This document shows positions 28,156 to 37,991 of a DNA stretch of 64,000 bases, in pieces. The position numbers and the translations under genes are program-made. Under the pieces are notes generated by a model. The model worked only from the letters and a program-made list of their open reading frames with translations. It searched no databases and was not told the DNA's origin. This DNA is from an uncultured Candidatus Entotheonella sp. (GTDB lineage Bacteria > Tectomicrobia > Entotheonellia > Entotheonellales > Entotheonellaceae): contig OX639990.1 of NCBI GenBank assembly GCA_951828535.1, forward strand, positions 2,839,300-2,903,299, in the 5' to 3' direction. Within the stretch, counting starts at the first letter, position 1. The number at the start of each line of letters is the position of its first letter.

Positions 28156-28268
28156 ATTTCCCCTCACCCCAACCCTCTCCCACAAGGGGAGAGGGAGCAG
28201 AAAATTCCCGTTATCTTGAGGGAAGCCGGAAAGCAGTGATTCCCTCCCCCCGGCGAGGGGGCCGGGTC
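28156..28268. repeat. Two palindromic GC-rich intergenic repeats
   Basis: CCCTCTCC (28173-28180) pairs with GGGGAGAGGG (28186-28195), and a second element CCCTCCCCCC...GAGGGGGCCGGG lies at about 28244-28268. CCCTCACCCCAACCCTCTCC at the left is the reverse complement of the arm seen at 41674-41697. Confidence 0.65.
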
Positions 28269-28287
28269 ATTTCATACGGAGGCGTCG

Positions 28288-28911
28288 ATGGCCACGCAGG
28301 GTTTCATGGGGAAAATCAGCCGCTGGTTCGGTGGCGCGTCGGATACCTACTTCTTCGGCCTGCAGATCGCCATTAAGTCCTTCGGTGAGGACACCGTGCG
28401 GGCGGGCTTCGCCGGTGTGCTGGAAGACACCCGCAGCAGCAGCGGCAACGTGGACGAAAAACGCCGCTTCATCAAGCGCTTTCTGGCCCTGCTGGAGGCG
28501 TCCGAGCTGTTCTGGACCTACGGGTATTGGGAGTATGTCGATCAGGCTGAACCTGCCAGGGAAGAGTTCGATACGTGGCGGGACGAAATCGAGGGCAGTA
28601 TCGCCACCGAGGAAGAAGAGATCGACGAGGAGATCGACGACCTGCGCCGCACCTCAAACCGCAAGGACTACGTCGTGGTGACGCTGGCGTTTCTGCTCGA
28701 CGGTCCGTACCGCCCGGCCGAGGCTGTGGAGAGCGAGGACGCCGCCTTCCTGAAGGACACTTTTTCCGCCCTGGTACAGGGCCTTACGACGATCGATCCG
28801 AGAACGATTCAGGCTGACGCCACCTACGTGGTGCCCGGCAACGAAGACGACGGCTTGTCCGAAGAGGACCTGTTCGATCCCGGCTGGAACCATCTGCGCA
28901 TCCTGCTGTAG
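28288..28911 (+). CDS. DUF1517-like protein
   Basis: 207 residues with a GGAGG site. The C-terminal half, DYVVVTLAFLLDGPYRP, then DAAFLKDTFSALVQGLTTID and GNEDDGLSEEDLFDPGWNHL, resembles the DUF1517 C-terminus (VTLLVA...LR.AL..L.......LSE.EL). A very acidic helix (ATEEEEIDEEIDDL, about residues 111-124) separates it from an N-terminal alpha-helical part. No TM segment or signal is seen. Its position after the ligase and Tat-lipoprotein suggests a shared task; DUF1517 proteins are of unknown function. Confidence 0.6.
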   Translation: MATQGFMGKISRWFGGASDTYFFGLQIAIKSFGEDTVRAGFAGVLEDTRSSSGNVDEKRRFIKRFLALLEASELFWTYGYWEYVDQAEPAREEFDTWRDEIEGSIATEEEEIDEEIDDLRRTSNRKDYVVVTLAFLLDGPYRPAEAVESEDAAFLKDTFSALVQGLTTIDPRTIQADATYVVPGNEDDGLSEEDLFDPGWNHLRILL

Positions 28912-28926
28912 GGAACAGCGCGGAGC

Positions 28927-29472
28927 TTACAGGGCGTCGTCCTCACCCTCCTCGCGGAGGTGGACTTTCTGGTGGCCGTTGGAGCGCGGGCACATGTGGC
29001 CCTCGATGTCCATGGGACGCTGGCACAGGGGGCAGGTGGGGCGGCCGCCGGCGACGGCCTCGGAGCAAGCCTCGCTCAGCATGCGCGCCTGCCGGCGGGT
29101 GAAGCGGCAGGAAAAAGTGGGCGGCAGATCGTCTTCGCCGTCCTCAACGTCGTGGGCGACGAGGACCACATGGTCTTCGCTCGCTGCGTATCCCAGGGCC
29201 ATGCGGCCCACTTTGAATTCCACCGTGGGATCGTCGGGAAACAGCGTGATGGTATCGACCTCCTCGCCGCTGTGTTGATCCGACGTGTTGAGTTGGTCGA
29301 GCAAGCGGGGCAAGGATTCCCCCAAGGTAGCCAGGAGTTGTTTCTCCACCCACAGGGCAGCCGATTGATCACCCTCCAGAACCCGCACCCGGAACGTCCG
29401 CTTGCCGGGCTCGCCGATTGATTCCGCGTCGATCGCGTCCACTGACGCAAAGTCGTGCCGTGCATCTGCCAT
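28927..29472 (-). CDS. DUF3090 (TIGR03847)-like protein with zinc-ribbon tail
   Basis: 181 residues from the ATG at 29472 (AGGA site; a TTG at 29496 is possible). FRVRVLEGDQSAALWVEKQL is followed by FTRRQARMLSEACSEAVAGG and RPTCPLCQRPMDIEGHMCPR, matching the DUF3090 end (GRP.CP.CG.P.DPEGH.CPR.NG). The four Cys and a His can bind zinc. The family is common in Actinobacteria and Chloroflexi beside a histidine-phosphatase (MSMEG_4193-type) gene, which is absent here. The acidic tail EEGEDD is unusual. It is convergent with the DUF1517 gene (15 bp). Confidence 0.7.
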   Translation of the reverse strand: MADARHDFASVDAIDAESIGEPGKRTFRVRVLEGDQSAALWVEKQLLATLGESLPRLLDQLNTSDQHSGEEVDTITLFPDDPTVEFKVGRMALGYAASEDHVVLVAHDVEDGEDDLPPTFSCRFTRRQARMLSEACSEAVAGGRPTCPLCQRPMDIEGHMCPRSNGHQKVHLREEGEDDAL

Positions 29473-29603
29473 CGTTTGTGTCCTATGTTGGTGCAAGTGA
29501 AAGGTCGGCTTACAGTATCGTACCCACTTGCAAGTTTCAAGGCGGATTACGGCGTTTCGGCAGGATTGCCGCGCGATCTGGAGCGGCTACAGGGGACGGG
29601 ATA

Positions 29604-31199
29604 TCAGCCCTGAACGCGGCTTTCGTGCGCCTGCCAATACGCCTCGCGGAGGGCGAATTTCTGCACCTTGCCGGTGGCCGTTTTGGGCAGCGCATCGAGG
29701 AATTCGACCGACTTGGGCGCCTTGAAATGGGCCATGCGGTCGCGGCAGAAGGTGATCAGCTCACGCTCGTCGGCGTGGCGTTGCGGCCTGAGAACCACCA
29801 GCGCCTTGGGCACCTCGCCCCAGCGGCTGTCCGGCACCCCCACCACCGCCGCTTCGAGCACCGCCGGGTGTTCGTAGAGCATGGATTCCACCTCGACCGA
29901 TGAGATGTTCTCCCCGCCGCTGATGATGACGTCCTTGAGGCGGTCGACCACCTCGATGTAGCCATCCGGGTGCACCACCGCGAGGTCGCCGGTGTGGAAC
30001 CAGCCGCCGCGCATGACGTTGACGGTCTCCTCGGGCTGTTTGTAATAGCCCTCCATGACGTTGTTGCCCCGCGCCACGATCTCGCCAATGGTTTGGCCGT
30101 CCATCGGCACCTCGCATAGTTGCTCATCCATTACGCGCACGTCGGCAAAGAGCTGCGCGATGCCTTGCCGGGCTTTCAGGCGGTAGCGCGCCTGCACCTC
30201 CAGGCCGTCCCAGACGGGTTGCGCCTCGCACGAGGTGAGGAAGGGGCCGGTCTCGGTGAGGCCGTAGAGGTGAACGACCTCGATGCCCAGGTCCTCCATG
30301 CGGCGCAACACCGCGGCGGCGGGTGCGGCGCCGCCCGTGCCGATGCGCACGCCGGCGGCCAGACGATAATCACGGGCGGCGTCGAAAGTCGCCAGCGTCA
30401 CCAAGACAGTTGGCGCCGCGCAGGCCAACGTAACGGCTTCGCTCTGCATCAGTCCGAAGATGGGTTGCGTTTCCACCCTGCGCAAGCAGACCTGGGTGCC
30501 GCCAAGTCCGGCCACGGCCCAGATTCCGCCCCAACCGTTGGCATGGAACATCGGCAGGGTGTGCAGGTATACGTCCGTCGGGCGCACGGAGAGGGACATC
30601 ATGAAGTGAATGGCATTGATGGTACAGGCACGGTGCGTCAGCATGACCCCCTTGGGCCGCGCCGTGGTGCCACTGGTGTAATTCAGCGTGGCGAGGTCGG
30701 TTTCGTCGATTGGCAGCGGCTCGGGGCAGACGGCGGCGGCGTCAGCCAGGGCGTCCTCGTAATCCACGGCGGGCAGGACGGCGCCTGGCGCCTCGTCGTC
30801 GCGCAGCAGGAGGTAGTGTTGCAGGCTTGTCAGGTGCTCCACTAGCGGGGCGATCTGGTGGGCGTACTCCCAGTCGATCAGCAGGGCTTTCGCTTCGGCG
30901 TGGTGCAGAATGTATTCGAAATCCGGCGTGGTGAGGCGGTAGTTGAGGGGCGCCAGGACCGCGCCGATTTGCGGCACGGCAAAGAAGGCTTCCAGCATGC
31001 GGTGGCTGTTTGGGGACAGAACGGCGACCTTGTCCCCCTTGCCGATACCGCGCTGGCGCAGGGCGTTGGACAGCCGATGCACCCGCTCCTCCAACTGGCG
31101 ATACGTGTACCGGTGCTTGCCGTCGATGACAGCCGCTTTGTCGGGAAAGAGCCGCGCCGCGCGGCGCAGGAACTGCAAGGGCAGGAGGGGCTCGAACAT
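29604..31199 (-). CDS. Acyl-CoA synthetase (AMP-forming, FadD-like)
   Basis: 531 residues from the ATG at 31199 (AGGAGAGG site); the longer upstream frame is not coding. It has the ANL-superfamily core motifs LNYTSGTTARPKGVMLTHRA (P-loop), RIGTGGAAPAA, YGLTETGPF (A5), GWFHTGDLAVVHPDGYIEVV (A7-A8), DRLKDVIISGGENISSVEVE (hinge) and LPKTATGKVQKFALRE with the catalytic Lys. It activates a carboxylic acid to acyl-CoA; length and HFMMSLSVRPTDVYLHTLPM fit the medium-chain/FadD3-like group. It ends the minus-strand operon with the cytochrome genes (14 bp downstream of cytochrome c). Confidence 0.85.
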   Translation of the reverse strand: MFEPLLPLQFLRRAARLFPDKAAVIDGKHRYTYRQLEERVHRLSNALRQRGIGKGDKVAVLSPNSHRMLEAFFAVPQIGAVLAPLNYRLTTPDFEYILHHAEAKALLIDWEYAHQIAPLVEHLTSLQHYLLLRDDEAPGAVLPAVDYEDALADAAAVCPEPLPIDETDLATLNYTSGTTARPKGVMLTHRACTINAIHFMMSLSVRPTDVYLHTLPMFHANGWGGIWAVAGLGGTQVCLRRVETQPIFGLMQSEAVTLACAAPTVLVTLATFDAARDYRLAAGVRIGTGGAAPAAAVLRRMEDLGIEVVHLYGLTETGPFLTSCEAQPVWDGLEVQARYRLKARQGIAQLFADVRVMDEQLCEVPMDGQTIGEIVARGNNVMEGYYKQPEETVNVMRGGWFHTGDLAVVHPDGYIEVVDRLKDVIISGGENISSVEVESMLYEHPAVLEAAVVGVPDSRWGEVPKALVVLRPQRHADERELITFCRDRMAHFKAPKSVEFLDALPKTATGKVQKFALREAYWQAHESRVQG

Positions 31200-31213
31200 C
31201 TCCGACCTCTCCT

Positions 31214-31600
31214 CTATTCGTTCGTCGGCGGCGTGTAGGGCGGCATGGCCAGCGTGCGTACGAAAGCGACCAAGTCCTGGATTTGCTGCGCCGACAGAAT
31301 GGCCTTCCAGGGCGGCATGATGGGCGATAGACCCACCGATGCGCCGCCGTCGCCGATGACCTTCAAGAGGTGGGCGTCGCTCAGGGCGTTCATGTAGGCG
31401 CCGTCGGTGTGGTTGCGCGGCTTGGGGTCCAGGTTGGCCGACAGGGAGCCGTCGCCCTTGCCTTGCGGACCGTGGCACAGGGCGCAGTATTGCACATAGT
31501 TTTCTTGGCCGGCCTTGGCGTCCTGAGCCTGGCCGGTGGACGGCCACAATAGCAGGCAGGCGAGGGCCAGAGCGGAGAGGCACGGGAGCGATTTCAGCAT
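31214..31600 (-). CDS. Periplasmic c-type cytochrome
   Basis: 128 residues from the ATG at 31600 (GAGGAGA site). A signal peptide (residues 1-26, ending GQAQD) precedes one class I haem site CALCH (about residues 39-43) within GQENYVQYCALCHGPQGKGD. The distal ligand is probably Met in SPIMPPWKAILSAQQIQDLV, which matches the cytochrome c555/cbb3-subunit-like fold. It is an electron carrier between complex III and an oxidase or a dehydrogenase. It lies 35 bp after the Cox11-like gene, in the same operon. Confidence 0.85.
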   Translation of the reverse strand: MLKSLPCLSALALACLLLWPSTGQAQDAKAGQENYVQYCALCHGPQGKGDGSLSANLDPKPRNHTDGAYMNALSDAHLLKVIGDGGASVGLSPIMPPWKAILSAQQIQDLVAFVRTLAMPPYTPPTNE

Positions 31601-31635
31601 GGAATTCTCCTCAGGCGACAGGGGTGGGCAATGGG

Positions 31636-32610
31636 TCACTTGCTAGGTTCAACGGGGAACGCCTCGAGCGGGAAGAACTCGTAGCGCACGTGTAGCTCGG
31701 TGATGGTGTCCGGCGTTTCGTAGCTGGGTCGAAAGACGACGGGAAACTGTTTCTCCTCACCGGGCGCCAAAGTTTGTTGCAGGTAACAGAAGCAGTAAAT
31801 GATGTCGAGGTAGTCGGCGTGCTCCGGGGTCACGAAGACGTGTCGGGCCTTGCCTGTGAGAGGCGTGTCGGCAAGGTTTTTGACCCGGAAGTAGGTCTGC
31901 AGGGTTTCGCCGGGCATGACGCGCAGGGTCGGCTGCAGCGGTGCGAACGACCACGGCAGACCGGCCAGCGTCTGCGCCTCGAAATGAATCTCGAGGGCCG
32001 CGGTCCAGCCCAGCACGACACGCCATTCGCCGTGTTCGCGGACCAGGGTCCAGGTTTCTTTGTCGCCGATAATAAGGGGTAGTTCGTTGGCGGTGGCAAG
32101 TTGCCGCAGTTGCCTGCCTCGAGCGGCGCGCTCGCCGGCGGGAAGCGCCTTGAGGCCCTGTTGATCAAAGCCAAGCAGGAGGGTGCGCAGGGCCGGGTCA
32201 TGGGTGTCCGGCACGATGGCCCTGAAGGTGACGCTGGCGTCGTCCTGCCCCTTGACGTTGATGCCGCTGTATTCGAAGCGGATGAACGCCGCCAGCAGGC
32301 TGGTGAGATCGAGCGCAGCGCCGGAGAAGGCGCCGTTTTCCTTCAAGTAGTCGCGTTTGGATTTCAATTCGCGGTCGGCTTGTGCAATCAGCTCGTAGGC
32401 CGTGCCGAAGTCGCGGGCGTAGATGGCCCGGAGATAGGCTTCGAGCGTTTCCTCTGGGGGCTGGGCGGCAAATGCAGCGCTGGCTGTTGCCGGGATAGCG
32501 AACAGCAACCAAGCCGCCAGGAGGGCGGCCAGGGGTTGCAGGGCGAGGTGGGCACGAGGCAGCCAGGCTGGTTTCGTGCAGGTATGAGGGCTTCCGGGGT
32601 CTGGTCGCAT
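31636..32610 (-). CDS. NTF2-like domain fused to a Cox11/CtaG-like copper domain
   Basis: 324 residues. Residues 22-45 (PLAALLAAWLLFAIPATASA) are a signal or membrane anchor. Residues 50-165 (PPEETLEAYLRAIYARDFGT, GINVKGQDDASVTFRAIVPD) look like an NTF2/SnoaL-type fold. Residues 205-320 match Cox11/CtaG: LPWSFAPLQPTLRVMPGETL, then DIIYCFCYLQQTLAPGEEKQ, with the CFC copper motif and the following T-L-x-P-G-E, and PVVFRPSYETPD. Cox11 inserts Cu(B) into haem-copper oxidases. The family itself is about 190 residues with no such N-terminal domain. Adjacent to two cytochrome c genes, it suggests copper handling for an electron-transfer protein. Confidence 0.75.
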   Translation of the reverse strand: MRPDPGSPHTCTKPAWLPRAHLALQPLAALLAAWLLFAIPATASAAFAAQPPEETLEAYLRAIYARDFGTAYELIAQADRELKSKRDYLKENGAFSGAALDLTSLLAAFIRFEYSGINVKGQDDASVTFRAIVPDTHDPALRTLLLGFDQQGLKALPAGERAARGRQLRQLATANELPLIIGDKETWTLVREHGEWRVVLGWTAALEIHFEAQTLAGLPWSFAPLQPTLRVMPGETLQTYFRVKNLADTPLTGKARHVFVTPEHADYLDIIYCFCYLQQTLAPGEEKQFPVVFRPSYETPDTITELHVRYEFFPLEAFPVEPSK

Positions 32611-32697
32611 GGTCCGCTTTCCGTGACGCTGGGCGCCCTGGCGGCACAGGGCATGGAGCGCCCGACCGCCAGGGTACCGGATGGGTTATCGAATCGG

Positions 32698-33633
32698 TTA
32701 GTTGCCGGCCGCGCAGGGGTTGCACGGATTGCACGGATTCGCCGCCGCACACGGGTTGCAGGGGTTGCACGGGTTCGCCGCGGCGCACGGATTGCAGGGG
32801 TTACAGGGATTGCACGGATTTGCCGCCGCGCAGGGGTTACACGGATTGCATGGGTTGGCCTGCGCCATCTGGATAAAATCTTTCTGCACCTCGGCGCCAT
32901 AGGCGGTCAGCGCCGCCAGTTCCGGCGAATCCCAGGGCAGCGCCTCGGCGGCCATGGGCGCCAGCATGCAGAACTGCACCATCTCGTCCAGTGTCACTTT
33001 CTCCACCCCGGACATCCGATGGGGCATCTTCACCTGGTGCGGATAGGGCTTGGCAAAAGTGTCGGCGAAATTGCCGTTGTTCAGGTGGCACACGCCGCAC
33101 GCCAGACCGTTGGTGCTCAGGCCGCGGTCGTTCCACAACGCCTGCCCCATCTTCAGCAAATCTCCGTGGCTCAACCCGGCATGCAGGCTGGTCCCAGCTG
33201 GCCGCATGACCTTCTTGGGATCGATCTTTGCGCCGGCTCCGCAGGGATTACAGGGATTCGCTGCCGCACAGGGGTTGCACGGGTTTGCCGCTGCGCATGG
33301 ATTGCAAGGGTTGCACGGGTTTACTGCCGCACACGGGTTGCAGGGATTGCAAGGGTTGCACGGGTTCGCTGCCGCGCACGGATTGCAGGGATTGCAAGGG
33401 TTGCACGGATTCGCTGCCGTACGCGGGTTACATGGGTTACAGGGATTACACGGGTTTTCCGCCGCGCATGGATTTGCCGCCCCCGACGCCCTCATGGCAA
33501 TTACCGTTTCCTGACCGGTATCCATGTTTTGCTCTGTGTCGGACCACGAAACGGTTGCGAACACCAGCGCAACGAACACGACTCCCATCAGTGCCGGAAA
33601 CCGCAGTGACTTTCCGGAAAATACGGATTTCAT
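32698..33633 (-). CDS. Cytochrome c domain flanked by Asn-Pro-Cys repeat tracts
   Basis: 311 residues from the ATG at 33633 with a perfect GGAGGAGA site. Residues 10-32 are a signal anchor. Residues 54-131 carry 19 NPC units and one NPR (69-71) in groups of one to four, separated by AAE, TAA, AAA or AAV. Residues 135-255 are a class I cytochrome c with CGVCH (179-183) and possible distal Met in VKMPHRMSG. Residues 260-307 carry 13 more NPC units (3, 4, 3, 3). In all there are 35 Cys. The tracts could bind copper or other thiophilic metals or form disulfide nets. Located upstream of the Cox11-like gene, it may be an electron/metal transfer protein; this is inference. Confidence 0.8.
   Translation of the reverse strand: MKSVFSGKSLRFPALMGVVFVALVFATVSWSDTEQNMDTGQETVIAMRASGAANPCAAENPCNPCNPCNPRTAANPCNPCNPCNPCAAANPCNPCNPCNPCAAVNPCNPCNPCAAANPCNPCAAANPCNPCGAGAKIDPKKVMRPAGTSLHAGLSHGDLLKMGQALWNDRGLSTNGLACGVCHLNNGNFADTFAKPYPHQVKMPHRMSGVEKVTLDEMVQFCMLAPMAAEALPWDSPELAALTAYGAEVQKDFIQMAQANPCNPCNPCAAANPCNPCNPCNPCAAANPCNPCNPCAAANPCNPCNPCAAGN
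32713..32856 (-). repeat. Repeated 9-bp units encoding the second NPC tract
   Basis: Tandem 9-bp units (AAYCCNTGY on the coding strand) encode 13 NPC repeats interrupted by GCN-GCN-GCN spacers. Third-position variation shows the units are not identical, so selection appears to maintain the peptide. Confidence 0.85.
33241..33474 (-). repeat. Repeated 9-bp units encoding the first NPC tract
   Basis: Tandem units encode 19 NPC and one NPR. The NPR (CGC or CGT for TGC or TGT) is a single-base change in an otherwise regular tract. Confidence 0.85.
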
Positions 33634-34115
33634 GGTACATCTCCTCCCCATCGGCCTTCCACGTGGTTTGCACATGACGGCGCCCGACCTCCCTACAGAT
33701 CCCCTGCCCGGGTCTGCACAATCGACCGGTCTCATTGGCACACGCCGTAGGCGCCGCAAGTGTTAGCGGGAACCGATGGCCCGCTCATGTTTATTCCCCG
33801 CTCCACCGTCTGAGGAATTCCCCCAACTCGCGGCATGGTATCACTTTTGACCTGACGGGAAAACGTGATGGAGTGGGACATTCCATTGGCAGTTACCGCC
33901 CTGTTCCTGCGTTGTGTGTTACTGAGGCGGCACCCTGGAATGGCCGCGACTTCGCACCTGGCGGATCTGATTTTATCGATCTCTACCGTAACCTCCCGCA
34001 GCTATGTCGAATTGTTAGCTGGCAAACAATCCGGCGTATTGGGTTCGGCATTCTCATATGTAAGGCGGATCGTTGTGCCCCCAGGTTGGCCGCAGGCGTT
34101 ACCCGACAACCCGCA
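33634..34115. other. Intergenic region without a called gene
   Basis: 480 bp between the NPC cytochrome start and the glycyl-tRNA synthetase stop. No convincing frame, RNA gene or promoter could be recognised. A plus-strand open frame at 33865 runs on antisense into glyQS and has no ribosome site. Confidence 0.4.
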
Positions 34116-37103
<2,988 letters not shown>

Positions 37104-37155
37104 GATGTTCCTTATGTGTCGTGAGAGATCGTGTCGGGCAGGCTTCTCAAGGTCA

Positions 37156-37800
37156 TCACAACCACTGCACCGCGCCCTTGTCAATCAATTCCCGCCAAAC
37201 GTCGTCCGGCGTCTTGCTGAACACCGTGTCGGCGTCGGCGGGCAAGACGTGCCAGTCGCCGCGCGCCACCTCATGGTCGAGCTGCCCCGGCGCCCATCCC
37301 GCGTAGCCGGCGTAAACGTGCACGGAGGCTGCGGAGCCCGCTCTGCCGAGCGCGTCAAAGAGCACCCGGCGGCTAGTGCTGACGTAGATGTTATCGACGA
37401 CGTGCTTGGTACCGGCGCGTGGCTTGTCGGCGCGCAGGAGCATCAGCAAGCGGGTGCGCTCCACCGGCCCACCGAGATATACGGTATCCGAGCGTCGCCG
37501 CAATCCCCTGATTTCGGGAAACATGGTGACCAGTTTCACGTCGGTCGACCAGTTGATGATCACACCCCGTGCGCCGCGCTCGCCATAGTTGAGCAAGAGG
37601 ACGACGGTCCTGGCAAAATTGGGGTCCCGGAGTTGTTTGCTGGCGACGAGAAATCTACCCGTTGCCAGGGCCGCCTGGGGCGCCGTCTGCGGCATGACGG
37701 CGGACAGGGACAGCAACAAGAGAACGAATCCCGCGACGGCAAGGGTTACCGACGCCTTTAACTGGTATCTCCGGGTATGCACAGCAGCGCGCCACGTCAT
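37156..37800 (-). CDS. AlgH/UPF0301 (YqgE)-like protein with N-terminal membrane anchor
   Basis: 214 residues from the ATG at 37800 (GAGGA site). Residues 16-40 ([20 protein letters not shown]) are hydrophobic, then the YqgE fold: [55 protein letters not shown] and [17 protein letters not shown], then [14 protein letters not shown]. Ordinary AlgH proteins are cytoplasmic and start directly at the LxxSFLIA.p...dp.F..TVV motif, so a membrane or exported form is unusual. The function of the family is unknown. It reads towards glyQS (52 bp). Confidence 0.8.
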   Translation of the reverse strand: MTWRAAVHTRRYQLKASVTLAVAGFVLLLLSLSAVMPQTAPQAALATGRFLVASKQLRDPNFARTVVLLLNYGERGARGVIINWSTDVKLVTMFPEIRGLRRRSDTVYLGGPVERTRLLMLLRADKPRAGTKHVVDNIYVSTSRRVLFDALGRAGSAASVHVYAGYAGWAPGQLDHEVARGDWHVLPADADTVFSKTPDDVWRELIDKGAVQWL

Positions 37801-37899
37801 GTTAAGGTCCTCAGTTGGCGGCAAATCAATCGTTGCGATGGGCCAACGTAACCGACTTTCTGCCGGTGTTCAAGCCCCGCTTCAACCGCCGAAACTGCA

Positions 37900-37928
37900 T
37901 TGACCCCGCCCTCTGCCAAAAGTATAAT
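37900..37928 (+). promoter_or_regulatory. Sigma70 promoter for the indolepyruvate oxidoreductase gene
   Basis: TTGACC (37900-37905), an exact 17-bp spacer and a perfect TATAAT (37923-37928), 63 bp before the start codon. Confidence 0.75.
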
Positions 37929-37991
37929 TCATGGAAAACAATGCACTTAACGTCTATTGCCAGCACGCTCTGACGCTGGGGAGAATCGCTC

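Noticed and set aside
32701-33480. CRISPR-like regular repeats
   Set aside because: The 9-bp periodicity is entirely explained by the NPC coding repeats; there are no spacers.
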